Source: an uncultured Flavobacteriales bacterium (GTDB lineage: Bacteria > Bacteroidota > Bacteroidia > Flavobacteriales > Crocinitomicaceae). Taken from it: DNA of 64,000 bases. The DNA is taken from assembly GCA_946482515.1 (NCBI GenBank), contig CAMLRS010000013.1:38756-102755 (forward strand), in the 5' to 3' direction. Shown here piece after piece: positions 1 through 9,222 of the stretch; within the stretch, counting starts at the first letter, position 1, and every line of letters begins with the position of its first letter. The notes under the pieces are model-generated. The model did no database searches. It saw only the letters and a program-made list of their open reading frames with translations, and was not told the DNA's origin. A program made the translations under genes and the position numbers.

Positions 1-1439
1 TAGGCATTGGATTGCGACCAGCCGGAACCTGTTCCTGTTACACCGTCTTCAGTAAGAACGATTGCCAGTTTGTAGTTGTTGTTTGCTGCAACGTTGAACT
101 GAGCAGAAACAGATACGTGAAGCTCACGCGTTACAGGATCCCAGATGGCACCGTTGGTGATCATTGCTGTTGGAGCGATTACGAGACGATCGAGAAAAGG
201 CTGTTCCATTTCGGAAGGATCAATGTCGCCACCGCGATCTACCAGTGCGCTTGGGTAACCAGGGATCAGTCCGCCGATAGCAGCATCGTATTCAGTTACG
301 GTCATTGGGTCGCCGTTGTGTACAGCGATACCAGCCCAGTAGTGCTCGTATTTCTCTTCCATCATGTCCATAAAGACAGCACCACGTGGACACCACTGGC
401 ACCATGTTCCTGTTCCTTCTTCACCTACGACCATTTTACCCAAAGCCGGTGTAATCGGATCGACTGTGATCGAGCCTTCATCGTCTCCGGCATCGCCGTC
501 AGGGTTGCTGCCGTTTACATTGCTTACGGTTGCAACCATGTCGTGGCTACCGCCAATCAGTGTAAGCGAACCGGTAAAATCAACCTCTGTCTCAGCCAGG
601 GAAGCCAGCGTAAGACCTGTTACGCTTTCAGTGACGGTGTTACCGTTGTAGGTTACGTCCACATCAAACGAGTTGATAGCAGTTGTACCGAGGTTGCGCA
701 CTTTCACTTTTGGTGTTACGGCGTTTCCAACAATCTCGCCCTGGTCGAATGCTACGAGTGTAACACCGGCATTGACTGAAGGGAGTGTGTACGGAGTAAT
801 GGTGTATTGGAAGTCGTCGATGTAGTATTTGGCATCGTACGGTGCTGTTGCATCTACCGGGAAGATATCGATGGAAGCGATCTGGTTCTCCGGGTTGGAG
901 AAGCTGCCAATGGATACGTCGTCGAGGAATACTTCCCAGTGATTGGTGTTGAAGTTGATGTCGAGACGGAAGTTGAACCAGGTGTCCTGTGTATAGGTTC
1001 CTGTAAAGTTCAATCCGGCCTGGTTAGCAATTTGCAGGTTGCCGTTGTCGTGGAAGTAACAGTCCATAGCCCATACCTGACCGATGGTGGCGTTGCGCTG
1101 CAAGTTGAAGTAACCGGCTTTTCCGGCGAGTACTTTGATGTTGAATTCCATAGAGAACTGACCGGTGTTCAATACACCAAAGTTCTTCACGAGGTCTGTA
1201 GGACCACCGGTCTGAGCGGTAGTTGAGAGGAAGATGGAATTGCTGCCGCTAACTGCATCGGCATTGGATACGAGTACATCTTCGGCGCCGCCAACGGTAC
1301 CGCTCCAGGTTGTCCAGGCGCCAGCGCTTTGCTGTGCCATCGGCTGACCTGCCGTGTAGGAGTCGAAATTATCGGAGAACGTTTGTGCGGACGCTGTGAA
1401 CGCAGTAAAAGCCCCTACCGTAAGTAAGATTTTTTTCAT
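1..1439 (-). CDS. Omp28-like secreted protein, 3' end outside window
   Basis: The minus-strand frame is open from an ATG at 1439 to the left edge, giving 479 codons without a stop. It begins MKKILLTVGAFTAFTASAQ, a signal peptide ending in an AQ-type cleavage site. Residues about 20-230 form a beta-rich lectin-like or jelly-roll segment. Residues about 230-320 resemble a CARDB/adhesion beta-sandwich. A stretch with GTGTWCQWCPRG near residue 345 matches the thioredoxin-like CxxC segment of Omp28-related outer membrane proteins. The family is secreted or surface-attached in Bacteroidota with no well-defined activity. The C-terminus, where a T9SS sorting domain would be expected, is not in the window. 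Family assignment is good; function is unknown. Confidence 0.85.
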   Translation of the reverse strand, partial: MKKILLTVGAFTAFTASAQTFSDNFDSYTAGQPMAQQSAGAWTTWSGTVGGAEDVLVSNADAVSGSNSIFLSTTAQTGGPTDLVKNFGVLNTGQFSMEFNIKVLAGKAGYFNLQRNATIGQVWAMDCYFHDNGNLQIANQAGLNFTGTYTQDTWFNFRLDINFNTNHWEVFLDDVSIGSFSNPENQIASIDIFPVDATAPYDAKYYIDDFQYTITPYTLPSVNAGVTLVAFDQGEIVGNAVTPKVKVRNLGTTAINSFDVDVTYNGNTVTESVTGLTLASLAETEVDFTGSLTLIGGSHDMVATVSNVNGSNPDGDAGDDEGSITVDPITPALGKMVVGEEGTGTWCQWCPRGAVFMDMMEEKYEHYWAGIAVHNGDPMTVTEYDAAIGGLIPGYPSALVDRGGDIDPSEMEQPFLDRLVIAPTAMITNGAIWDPVTRELHVSVSAQFNVAANNNYKLAIVLTEDGVTGTGSGWSQSNA

Positions 1440-1482
1440 AGAGAGTAATTTAAAGATTGCTAAATATAACCCTATTGGTGCT

Positions 1483-1515
1483 GAAAAAGAAACGGGATAT
1501 TCGATTGTATCCCGT
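1483..1515 (-). terminator. Rho-independent terminator of the M42 peptidase gene
   Basis: An 8-bp perfect stem, ACGGGATA (1492-1499) with TATCCCGT (1508-1515), has an 8-nt loop. Read on the minus strand it is followed by TTTCTTTTTC. It lies downstream of the minus-strand gene ending at 1577 and upstream of the next minus gene starting at 1439. Confidence 0.65.
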
Positions 1516-1537
1516 ATTCTTGAAATCTTAAAGCAAC

Positions 1538-1563
1538 AGCTGGTTAACATTTGTTAACCAGCT
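1538..1563. other. Perfect 11-bp hairpin
   Basis: AGCTGGTTAAC (1538-1548) pairs with GTTAACCAGCT (1553-1563) around a 4-nt loop. It sits just beyond the stop codon of the M42 gene. There is no T tract on either strand, so it may be an mRNA 3'-end stabiliser or the first half of a double terminator. Confidence 0.5.
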
Positions 1564-1576
1564 CCTTAGTTTATTT

Positions 1577-2659
1577 TTAGTCGAAATAGCTGAACGAGCG
1601 TGTCGGCTTCAGTCGCTTCAGTGAATGATAGATCAGTGATATCGTACCTTCCACGTCGTCTTTGTGACACATTTCAACGGTCGTGTGCATATAGCGCAGC
1701 GGCAGGGAAATGAGCGCCGACGGAACGCCATTGTTGGAGTAGGCGAACGCATCAGTATCGGTTCCTGTAGCCCGTGATGCGGCAGCGCGCTGGAAATCGA
1801 TCTTTTCTTTTTCTGCCGTTTCGATGACGTAAGCCAGCAGCTTGTTGTGTACAGCCGGACCGTAAGTCAGAACGGGACCTTTTCCGGAAGCGAGATCGCC
1901 TTGTTCGATCTTGTTGATCATCGGCGTTTGTGTGTCATGGCAAACGTCGGTTATGATGGCCAGATCGGGCTTGATACGGTTGGCGATCATTTCAGCGCCG
2001 CGCAGTCCGACTTCTTCCTGCACCGCGTTCACGATGTAAAGACTGTAAGGCAGCTTGACGTTGTTTTCTTTGAGCAAACGTGCTACTTCGGCGATCATGA
2101 ATCCACCCATGCGGTTGTCGAGCGCGCGGCCTACGTAGCGGTTTTTGTTCATCACCATGAATTCGTCTTCGTAGGTGATCACACAGCCTACATGAACACC
2201 CAATGCTTCGACTTCTTCTTTCGTGGTACAGCCGAGGTCGAGGCAGATGTTTTTCAGCGTTGGCGCTTCCTCTTTTTCATGGCGTGTATGAATGGCCGGC
2301 CAGCCGAAAATCGCTTTCACGATGCCTTTGGATGTATGAATGTTTACGCGTTTCGACGGAGCGATCTGGTGATCCGATCCACCGTTGCGGCGAACGTAGA
2401 TGAAACCGTCTTTCGTGATGTAATGGACAAACCAGGAAATTTCATCGGCATGTGCTTCGATCACGACGCGGAAAGGTGCATCCGGGTTGATGATCCCGAC
2501 AGCCGTTCCGTAGGCATCGGTTTCGAACTTGTCTACATACGGACGCATGTAGTCCATCCATAGTTTTTGTCCTTCCGATTCAAAGCCCGTTGGGGATGCG
2601 TTGTTCAGGTAGGTTTGAAGAAATTTCTCAGATTGTTTGTTGATGATTTTCTTGCTCAT
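1577..2659 (-). CDS. M42 family metallo-aminopeptidase
   Basis: This 360-aa cytoplasmic protein has the ordered motifs of M42 (glutamyl aminopeptidase/FrvX/CelM) di-zinc peptidases. EAHADEISW supplies the first metal ligands and a catalytic Asp. ALDNRMGG carries the bridging Asp. VQEEVGLRG near residue 215 has the catalytic Glu, and DVCHD and HTTVEMCH supply further ligands. These enzymes form large tetrahedral assemblies that trim N-terminal residues from peptides. No signal peptide is visible. The ATG lies 2 bases after the stop of the large T9SS protein gene, so the two are probably cotranscribed. Length and motifs are complete. Confidence 0.93.
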   Translation of the reverse strand: MSKKIINKQSEKFLQTYLNNASPTGFESEGQKLWMDYMRPYVDKFETDAYGTAVGIINPDAPFRVVIEAHADEISWFVHYITKDGFIYVRRNGGSDHQIAPSKRVNIHTSKGIVKAIFGWPAIHTRHEKEEAPTLKNICLDLGCTTKEEVEALGVHVGCVITYEDEFMVMNKNRYVGRALDNRMGGFMIAEVARLLKENNVKLPYSLYIVNAVQEEVGLRGAEMIANRIKPDLAIITDVCHDTQTPMINKIEQGDLASGKGPVLTYGPAVHNKLLAYVIETAEKEKIDFQRAAASRATGTDTDAFAYSNNGVPSALISLPLRYMHTTVEMCHKDDVEGTISLIYHSLKRLKPTRSFSYFD

Positions 2660-2661
2660 GC

Positions 2662-5600
2662 TTAGCGGATTAACGTGATATTTCCCTTTATGATGTGTTC
2701 TTCACCGTCGACACATACTGCGCGAAGGTAATAATCATACACATCGGGATCAACCAGTTTTCCGCGAAAGGTTCCGTCCCAGCCGTTATTGCTGGATAAT
2801 GTTTCAAAAATCAGCTCGCCCCAGCGATCGAAAACCCTGAATTCGATTTCTGTAGCAATGGCGCTTCGGACAAACAATTGGTCGTTTTCACCATCGCCAT
2901 TCGGTGAAAAGGCGTTTGGAACGAAGACAAAGCGCGCGTCGCAGGGCGTGAAGAGTACTTTAACCTCTACATCGGCGGTTTTCACGCAAATGCCATCGGT
3001 GATGGAAACGGTATAAACTGTTGTTTCTTCGACAGTGGCCTGTGTAACGCGGTTGTTCGGGGCGCTCAGTCCGGTTGTCGGCGACCATTGGTAGCTGTAG
3101 CCAGGTGGATTGGCCGTAAGCGTAGTTGTTCCGCCTGAAACAACGTTGGAAGGATCGGCAGTTGCCGTTACGGCGCCATCAATGTTTCCTACATAGATCA
3201 GCACCGAATCTTTGTCCAGGCAGCCGTTCGAGCCGCTGGCGGTTACGATTACCCACGTGTTTTCCGTCGGAGCTGCATTTACCTGGTTGTCCTGCGCGGT
3301 AGGCGTGAGGATCTCCATCGGTTCCCAGATGTAATCGAACGTAATGCCAGGAACATCAATGTCCGCTGTGATCAACGATGATTCGCCCAGGCAAATGGAA
3401 TCGTTGCCGGTTATGACGAGCGATCCGCCGATGAAATACACCGTGACGCTGTCGATATGGCTGCAGGCAGCATTGGAAATACGAATGTAGTAGGTTGTTG
3501 TGCCGGTTGGCGTAATGGTGAGTGTGGAATCTGCCACAGATGCGTTGAGCGTATCAGTGAAATCGTTGTTGCTCGACCAGACAAAACTATCGGAGCTGCC
3601 ATCGCTGTCGGCCGTGAAGGTCAATTCCATCGGCGAGCAGAGAATGGTGTCGTTGGAAACGCTCAGGTGCAATTCGGGTAAAACGGTGATGACGATTTCC
3701 GCCGTATCGGTAAGCAAACACACACTGTCGGTTACATAGAGGTACACGTTGTAAGTTCCCGGATCGGTATACGTAACGGTCGGATTGAAGATCTCGGAAG
3801 TCGAATCACCGTTACCGAAATCCCAGAGGTAGCTGTCGGAAGCCGAACTGTTGTTGTCGAAGGTTACCACGAAATCTTCGCAGCCCAGCACGTCGTCTGT
3901 TTCGAACTCAGCTTTCGGGATGAGCTCGAAATCGAATTTAAAGATGAGGTTATTGCAATTGTCGCTCAGGTTTTCGCTCGACCACGCACCAGGTGAAGTA
4001 GGGAAGTCGCTTTCGCCGCCGCAGCCGCCGCAAACGGATTGGTAGATCACACCGTTTTTATCAAATCGCGATGTGCCGCCGTCAACATGCTCGCCCGCTA
4101 AGTTGCCACCCAGATAGGAGCCGTAAAGCAGGCCATCGAAATCACGATCTATCACGGCCAGGTAGAAATCAAATCCGTTGGGAGATGAAGACTGAAAAGC
4201 ATTGGAAGTAACCGGCATGCCGCTGAGCGGAGTAGATTGCAAAATGTTGGCACCCCAGCCGGAGATGTACATATTGCCGCAGATGTCGACCAGGAAAGCG
4301 GAAGGCGAAATGTTGATCGTACCATTGCCGTTTCCTATGATCGTCGAATTCTGTACGCCTGTCAGATCGGGTGTCAGCTTCATAACGAACTGACAGCTGT
4401 TTGCATTACCGGTGGCATTGATGATGGGGAACGTTCCGCCCATCGATTGCCCGTAGAGGAAAATGTTGTTTGCACGATCAATTTCTGCAAAAAACGCCTG
4501 ATCGTAAAATGCTGTGCCAATGTAAGACGTGCGCACCAGCGTCTGTCCGTTCGGTGTGAGCTTGCCCACAAAACCGTCGGCTTTTCCGCCCTGGTAGGAT
4601 GATTGCCACGCGCCGGCCGTTCCCGGAAGGTTATTACTGCTGGTTCCGCCGGAAAACACGATGTTAAAAGACGAATCGATCTTCACGGAATAGCAGGCGT
4701 CGTTGTTGGAGCCGCCGAAATAGCTCGACCATTGCAGGGCCGAAAGATCAGAGTTGAGCTTAAAGATCACGCCGTCCTGCTGACCGCCGATAGTTGGTTG
4801 GAATGCATTCAGCACCGGAAAATTCGTCGAGCGCGAGCAGGAAGCGATGATACAGTTGCCGAGCGAATCGATCATGATCTCGCCGCGGAACTGGTCACCG
4901 TAGTTGGTAGTAAGCGAATCGTAGGCCGCCGGGCTGCCGTAATTGCCGGATGTAACTTTGTAGTTTGCGCCGTCGTTCAGTGAGCCGCCCACGTAGGTTG
5001 AGCCCAACAGGTTGTGTCCGTTGGCGCTGAATTTGGCCACGTAAATATCCGTTCCGGTCGTTCCGAAATTGGTGCCGTTCGACAAGACGTTCAAAGGTGT
5101 GCCGCCACCGTGCGCAGGCTGGAAACCATTCACAATCGGGAAATCGGTGCTGGAGGTAACGCCGTAGATGTAGACATTGTTCTGCCGGTCGCAGATCAGA
5201 CTGTGCGATGTTTCCGTGCCCTGTGTATTATCGCCGCCGCCGAGGAAAGTGGTCCAGATCATCGAGGTGCCATCGGGTGAATAGCGCGAAATGAACGCAT
5301 CCGTTGTCACGCTGTTCACCACATTTTCCACCGTAAAATTCGAAGTAACGTCGTAGCCCAGCGGGTCGGGAGTCGGGTAGGCGTTGCCGTAGATCGTTCC
5401 GGCCGAAAAAGCGCTGGCATCGTACCCGTAAGTGGCTGTCATACCGAAATTATCGGTCGGTGAGCCACAATACGTAGCGAACACGAGAATCGGGTCGATG
5501 ATCAGAATGGCGTCCGGGTTGTATTTTCCCAGAATGAACGAAACACGGTCGCCATCGAGCCTGAAGGAACATTTCACATCAGTGATTTTTCCGTTCGAGA

Positions 5601-6219
5601 GTTGATACGCTACCGGTGCTTTTTCAATGAAATCGCCCAAAGCAGTCGAAACGATGAGGTTGCCCTTGTCATCGATTTTCATGCCTTTTACGCCTTTGTA
5701 TTGAATGGTGATCGCGTCGGGATTACTGCCCGGACGGCACCACAGCTCGTATTTGAAACGGGAGTTGTCGTCGAAGACTTTCAGGTCTACGTTCGGGTAA
5801 AAATCCGCCATGGTGACTTCTCCGTAGCCAAAAACATCGCTGGCCCAATGGGTGCTATCGTTGCCGATGAAGTAATTGTAATAATGCTTCGTAGAAGCGT
5901 TTTTTTCAATCCGCGAAACTTGTGATGAGCCCAGAAAATGAGCTGCTACAACGGTCGAATTATAGGTAGAAGCGTCTACGCCTGCATCCGGATTGGTGTG
6001 CGCTTTCTTCAAAGCTGAATAGTCGCGGATGTCGTAGAGAAAGCCGTGTTGCTGCAGCCAGATGGTGTGTTGTTGCGACCGCGACTGGAACAAGACCTGT
6101 TGGGGCCATTGTCCTTTGTTCTCAATCAGCGCGTGAAAGAGCGAGTGACGGTGTTCCATTTCCTGCGCAGCAAGTTGAAACACACTGAAAAACAAGAATA
6201 CGGCCAGCAGCGTTCTCAT
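2662..6219 (-). CDS. Large secreted PKD-domain protein with type B T9SS sorting domain
   Basis: This is an 1185-aa protein. The start MRTLLAVFLFFSVFQLAAQ is a signal peptide. Residues about 20-260 match the N-terminal region common to Bacteroidota SBBP-repeat proteins. Residues about 260-760 hold repeated beta-propeller-like SBBP units (recurring YFGGSNND- or GGT-type motifs). A PKD domain follows near 785-850 (YLWDFGNGDS), then two or three Ig-like segments. The C-terminal ~90 residues (PNAFSPNGDGENDQ, FDRWGELIFE, GWDGTF) are the gliding-motility-associated C-terminal domain (TIGR04131/CHU_C). That domain is the type B signal for export through T9SS to the cell surface. The role is probably adhesion or surface structure; no catalytic motif is visible. 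Confidence 0.92.
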   Translation of the reverse strand: MRTLLAVFLFFSVFQLAAQEMEHRHSLFHALIENKGQWPQQVLFQSRSQQHTIWLQQHGFLYDIRDYSALKKAHTNPDAGVDASTYNSTVVAAHFLGSSQVSRIEKNASTKHYYNYFIGNDSTHWASDVFGYGEVTMADFYPNVDLKVFDDNSRFKYELWCRPGSNPDAITIQYKGVKGMKIDDKGNLIVSTALGDFIEKAPVAYQLSNGKITDVKCSFRLDGDRVSFILGKYNPDAILIIDPILVFATYCGSPTDNFGMTATYGYDASAFSAGTIYGNAYPTPDPLGYDVTSNFTVENVVNSVTTDAFISRYSPDGTSMIWTTFLGGGDNTQGTETSHSLICDRQNNVYIYGVTSSTDFPIVNGFQPAHGGGTPLNVLSNGTNFGTTGTDIYVAKFSANGHNLLGSTYVGGSLNDGANYKVTSGNYGSPAAYDSLTTNYGDQFRGEIMIDSLGNCIIASCSRSTNFPVLNAFQPTIGGQQDGVIFKLNSDLSALQWSSYFGGSNNDACYSVKIDSSFNIVFSGGTSSNNLPGTAGAWQSSYQGGKADGFVGKLTPNGQTLVRTSYIGTAFYDQAFFAEIDRANNIFLYGQSMGGTFPIINATGNANSCQFVMKLTPDLTGVQNSTIIGNGNGTINISPSAFLVDICGNMYISGWGANILQSTPLSGMPVTSNAFQSSSPNGFDFYLAVIDRDFDGLLYGSYLGGNLAGEHVDGGTSRFDKNGVIYQSVCGGCGGESDFPTSPGAWSSENLSDNCNNLIFKFDFELIPKAEFETDDVLGCEDFVVTFDNNSSASDSYLWDFGNGDSTSEIFNPTVTYTDPGTYNVYLYVTDSVCLLTDTAEIVITVLPELHLSVSNDTILCSPMELTFTADSDGSSDSFVWSSNNDFTDTLNASVADSTLTITPTGTTTYYIRISNAACSHIDSVTVYFIGGSLVITGNDSICLGESSLITADIDVPGITFDYIWEPMEILTPTAQDNQVNAAPTENTWVIVTASGSNGCLDKDSVLIYVGNIDGAVTATADPSNVVSGGTTTLTANPPGYSYQWSPTTGLSAPNNRVTQATVEETTVYTVSITDGICVKTADVEVKVLFTPCDARFVFVPNAFSPNGDGENDQLFVRSAIATEIEFRVFDRWGELIFETLSSNNGWDGTFRGKLVDPDVYDYYLRAVCVDGEEHIIKGNITLIR

Positions 6220-6261
6220 ATCCGAAAGATAGTATTTTATGCTTTAAGGTTGCTTCACGTA

Positions 6262-6397
6262 GTTGAGAAGTTTGAAGTTTGAAGTTGCGAGTTTGAAGTT
6301 GCGAGTTGGAAGTTGGTCTCCGGTCTTCAGTCTCCAGTCCGGTTTCAGTTCAGAGTTGCTGAGTTAACGAGTAACTTCCAACTTCAAACTTCCAACT
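6262..6397. repeat. Low-complexity intergenic repeat with inverted arms
   Basis: The left part is built from repeats of GAAGTTTGAAGTTGCGAG-like words (6268-6315). The right part (6370-6397) is the near reverse complement, CTTCCAACTTCAAACTTCC. Between them is GGTCTCCGGTCTTCAGTCTCC (about 6315-6337), whose theme recurs in reverse complement at 60930-60960. It separates divergent genes and no ORF is expected here. Simple-word intergenic repeats of this kind appear elsewhere in the window. Confidence 0.6.
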
Positions 6398-6410
6398 ATA
6401 TAGAAAAAGT

Positions 6411-6418
6411 TATCTTTG
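6411..6418 (+). promoter_or_regulatory. Bacteroidota minus-7 box (TATCTTTG)
   Basis: It is an exact match to the TAnnTTTG consensus of Bacteroidota housekeeping promoters, 21 nt before the DinB-like ATG at 6440. It would drive the DinB/NlpC pair. Confidence 0.55.
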
Positions 6419-6439
6419 ATAAACGAATAATGGAAAGCT

Positions 6440-7018
6440 ATGACGACCCAGTGGGTATTGAACGAGGTAGCAACGATCACAGAGCGGAATATACAGTTGC
6501 TGAAAGATAAATTCGGGGGCATGAGCGAACAGCAGCTGCGGTGGAAACCCAACGACGCGACCTGGAATTTATCGGAGATCTTTGCCCACCTCAACGAATA
6601 CGCCCGCTTTTACCACGAAGCCTTCCTGAACCGTATCGAAAAAACGCGCTTTCGCCAGCCGAGAGAACAGTTCGTTTCTTCCCCGCTCGGAAGATCGGCC
6701 TGGATGTCGATGAAACTGGGAAATGCCCGCAACATCAAACGACGCTTCAACGCACCGAAAGCCTATAATCCTTCAGTTAATCCTTCACTGGTAACCGGTC
6801 ACGACCGCGAGACGCTGCTGGAAAGTCAGCACGAATTGATCCACATCCTCGAGCGCTGCATGGAAGTGAACCTGCGGAAAGTGAAAGTGCCGATCTCTAT
6901 TTCAAAAATCATTCGTTTGCGCCTCGGCGATGCGTTGCTGTTTGTGGCTTACCACAACGAACGGCATTTTCAGCAGGCCATTAATCTTACGAAACTGTCG
7001 GGATTCCCGAAAAAATAA
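6440..7018 (+). CDS. DinB-like metal-binding helical-bundle protein
   Basis: This 192-aa protein has the DinB/YfiT four-helix-bundle pattern. The first His lies in the FAHLNEYARFYHEAF segment near residue 48, and a terminal HNERHFQQ (HxxxH) supplies the second and third metal ligands near residues 175-179. Family members are putative metal-dependent thiol transferases or hydrolases with mostly unknown substrates. bshC, a bacillithiol biosynthesis gene, is elsewhere in the window, so a bacillithiol S-transferase role is plausible but only inferred. The stop overlaps the next start (TAATG), indicating translational coupling to the NlpC/P60 gene. An in-frame-free ATG at 6430 belongs to another frame and is not used. 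Confidence 0.8.
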   Translation: MTTQWVLNEVATITERNIQLLKDKFGGMSEQQLRWKPNDATWNLSEIFAHLNEYARFYHEAFLNRIEKTRFRQPREQFVSSPLGRSAWMSMKLGNARNIKRRFNAPKAYNPSVNPSLVTGHDRETLLESQHELIHILERCMEVNLRKVKVPISISKIIRLRLGDALLFVAYHNERHFQQAINLTKLSGFPKK

Positions 7019-7767
7019 TGGAAAAATTCGCGTATTGCAAAGTGGCTGTATCACCCGTTCGGGCCGATCACAGCGACAGGGCTGAAATTGTGACCCAATT
7101 GCTCTTCGGGGAAATCGTAACGATCCTCGAAATACATGAACAATGGCTGAAAATCCAATCTTATGCCGATCATTACGAGGGCTGGATCGATGGTAAACAG
7201 GTGCGGCCGCTTAGCAAAAAGGAATTCAGTCGCTGGTTTGACGGTATGACCACCGAAACGGCTTTGACGCGCCAATTGGAAACGCCCTGGGGAAAACAAT
7301 TGATCACACGCGGAGCATTCGTTCCTTTGGAGGGCCCTGCGTTCAATATCGGGAACGACCAGTTCCGTTTCCTGGATGAAGAAGACGAGCTTCCATCTTC
7401 GCCGGTAGAATTAGCCCTGCGTTATGAAAACGCACCGTATTTATGGGGTGGAAAAACGCCATTCGGGATCGATTGTTCGGCTTTGATGCAGCTTTCGTTC
7501 CGGTTTTTCGGCATCAACCTTCCACGCGATGCTTCGCAGCAGGTCGATGTAGGAATGGAAATTCCTTTCGGTGAGCAACAGGCCGGTGACGTTGCTTTTT
7601 TCATCAACCAGGCCGGTAAAATTCACCACGTAGGACTTTTATTGAGTCCTGATACGATCATTCACGCCAGCGGCTGGGTGCGCATCGACGATTTTTCGAA
7701 TGAAGGCATTCTCCGACGCCCCGATGGCGAAATTTCACACCGTTTTTATTGCATTAAACGTCTGTGA
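7018..7767 (+). CDS. NlpC/P60 (C40) peptidase with N-terminal SH3-like domain
   Basis: This 249-aa protein has an SH3b-like N-terminal half (residues about 1-75, with LLFGE, VTILE and WLKIQ strands). A C40 papain-like domain follows. The catalytic Cys is in FGIDCSALMQ (about C153), a His in KIHHVGLLL (about H204), and the third polar residue in IIHASGW. NlpC/P60 enzymes cut gamma-D-glutamyl-diaminopimelate bonds in peptidoglycan peptides. There is no evident signal peptide, so it may act on recycled muropeptides in the cytoplasm, like YkfC-type enzymes. It is translationally coupled to the upstream DinB-like gene. Confidence 0.88.
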   Translation: MEKFAYCKVAVSPVRADHSDRAEIVTQLLFGEIVTILEIHEQWLKIQSYADHYEGWIDGKQVRPLSKKEFSRWFDGMTTETALTRQLETPWGKQLITRGAFVPLEGPAFNIGNDQFRFLDEEDELPSSPVELALRYENAPYLWGGKTPFGIDCSALMQLSFRFFGINLPRDASQQVDVGMEIPFGEQQAGDVAFFINQAGKIHHVGLLLSPDTIIHASGWVRIDDFSNEGILRRPDGEISHRFYCIKRL

Positions 7768-7773
7768 AAAAAG

Positions 7774-7781
7774 TATATTTG
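7774..7781 (+). promoter_or_regulatory. Minus-7 box (TATATTTG) of glyA
   Basis: It is an exact TAnnTTTG match, 28 nt before the glyA ATG and just after the stop of the NlpC/P60 gene, so glyA likely has its own promoter. Confidence 0.6.
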
Positions 7782-7809
7782 CCACACTTTACCTATTAAA
7801 AAAGACACA

Positions 7810-9084
7810 ATGAAACGCGACCAGGAAATTTTTGATCTGATTGTTGAAGAACGTCAGCGACAGGAACACGGCATCGAATTGATCGCTTCGGAAAACTTCG
7901 TTAGCGACGAAGTAATGGAAGCTATGGGATCTGTTCTGACCAATAAGTACGCTGAAGGATTGCCTGGAAAACGTTATTACGGCGGTTGCGAAGTGGTCGA
8001 TAAAGTCGAGCAGCTGGCGATCGATCGTTTGTGCAAGCTTTTCGGCGCAACATGGGCCAACGTACAGCCGCATTCCGGCGCACAGGCCAATGCTGCGGTA
8101 TTTTTGGCTTGCCTGAAACCGGGCGATAAGATCCTTGGCTTCGACCTTTCTCACGGTGGCCACCTCACGCACGGCTCACCGGTGAATTTCTCCGGAAAGC
8201 TTTACGAACCGCATTTTTACGGTGTCAATAAAGAAACAGGCCTCGTTGATTACGACATGCTTGAAGAAGTCGCTTTGCGTGAGCGTCCGAAAATGATCAT
8301 TTGTGGTGCTTCGGCTTATTCCCGCGACTGGGATTACGCCCGCATCCGCAAAGTGGCCGATCAGATAGGTGCGCTGATCCTCGCCGATATTTCTCACCCG
8401 GCGGGATTGATCGCTACCGGTTTGCTGAGCGATCCGCTCGATCATTGCCACATTGTAACGACGACCACGCACAAAACTTTGCGCGGACCGCGCGGTGGTG
8501 TGATCATGATGCGTCACAACTTCGATAATCCATTCGGGCTGAAGTGGCAGAACGGCAACCTGAAATCCATGGGCGCGTTGCTTGATGCAGCAGTTTTTCC
8601 GGGAATCCAGGGCGGACCGCTCGAGCACGTGATCGCAGCCAAAGCAGTTGCTTTCGGTGAAGCACTGAGCGATAATTACAAGACTTATATGGCACAGGTG
8701 AAGAAAAATGCAGCTGTGATGGCGCAAGCATTCATCGACCTGGGCTACAAAGTGATTTCCGGAGGAACGGAAAACCACAGCATGCTTATCGATTTGCGTT
8801 CCAAAGGCGTGACCGGTAAAGATGCTGAGATCCACCTCGTGAAAGCCGATATTACCGTGAACAAAAACATGGTTCCGTTTGATACCGAATCACCGTTCGT
8901 AACGTCCGGTATCCGTATCGGAACGCCGGCCATTACTTCCCGTGGGGTTTCCGAAGCGGAAATTCCGGCTATCGTTGGGTTGATCGACCGTGTGTTGATG
9001 AACCTGGGCGACGAAGCAACCATTGCAGCAGTTCGCAAAGAAGTAAACGCAATGATGAGCGGCCGACCATTGTTTAAATGGTAA
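7810..9084 (+). CDS. glyA: Serine hydroxymethyltransferase
   Basis: This 424-aa protein is full length for the family. It converts serine and tetrahydrofolate to glycine and 5,10-methylenetetrahydrofolate, the main source of one-carbon units, in the cytosol. The recognisable N-terminal signature includes ELIASENF and [13 protein letters not shown]. The substrate/PLP pocket has HSGAQAN. The PLP Schiff-base lysine lies in [11 protein letters not shown] near residue 222. The start is fixed by the conserved N-terminus. It is monocistronic: it has its own promoter box, a strong terminator follows, and the next gene has its own regulatory dyad. Confidence 0.98.
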   Translation: MKRDQEIFDLIVEERQRQEHGIELIASENFVSDEVMEAMGSVLTNKYAEGLPGKRYYGGCEVVDKVEQLAIDRLCKLFGATWANVQPHSGAQANAAVFLACLKPGDKILGFDLSHGGHLTHGSPVNFSGKLYEPHFYGVNKETGLVDYDMLEEVALRERPKMIICGASAYSRDWDYARIRKVADQIGALILADISHPAGLIATGLLSDPLDHCHIVTTTTHKTLRGPRGGVIMMRHNFDNPFGLKWQNGNLKSMGALLDAAVFPGIQGGPLEHVIAAKAVAFGEALSDNYKTYMAQVKKNAAVMAQAFIDLGYKVISGGTENHSMLIDLRSKGVTGKDAEIHLVKADITVNKNMVPFDTESPFVTSGIRIGTPAITSRGVSEAEIPAIVGLIDRVLMNLGDEATIAAVRKEVNAMMSGRPLFKW

Positions 9085-9109
9085 CAGAATCCTGAAAAAA
9101 TGTACTTCA

Positions 9110-9136
9110 AGAGCGGATCGTTGGTCCGCTCTTTTT
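9110..9136 (+). terminator. Rho-independent terminator of glyA
   Basis: AGAGCGGA (9110-9117) pairs with TCCGCTCT (9125-9132) over a 7-nt loop and is followed by TTTTG. It is placed 26 nt after the glyA stop. Confidence 0.85.
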
Positions 9137-9202
9137 GTTTGCGGGTGGTAAAATACCTGTTTTGAGGTATTGGACGAAGGGAGCATAACCCGCACTTTTG
9201 TT

Positions 9203-9221
9203 ATTTAGAATAGTTCTAAGT
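9203..9221. promoter_or_regulatory. 19-bp operator-like dyad before the LuxR-type regulator
   Basis: The sequence ATTTAGAATAGTTCTAAGT contains the perfect inverted repeat TTAGAA-TAG-TTCTAA and ends one base before the start codon at 9223. It matches the dyad at 9920-9938 before the hemin operon at 15 of 19 positions. That suggests both promoters answer to the same repressor, of which an iron- or heme-responsive Fur-type protein is the natural candidate (inferred). A second dyad, AATACCT/AGGTATT, lies at 9152-9171. Confidence 0.55.
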
Positions 9222-9222
9222 A

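Noticed and set aside
12..779. 255-codon plus-strand frame at the left edge
   Set aside because: It is the complement of the truncated Omp28-like gene, whose minus-strand translation gives a signal peptide and a CxxC family motif.
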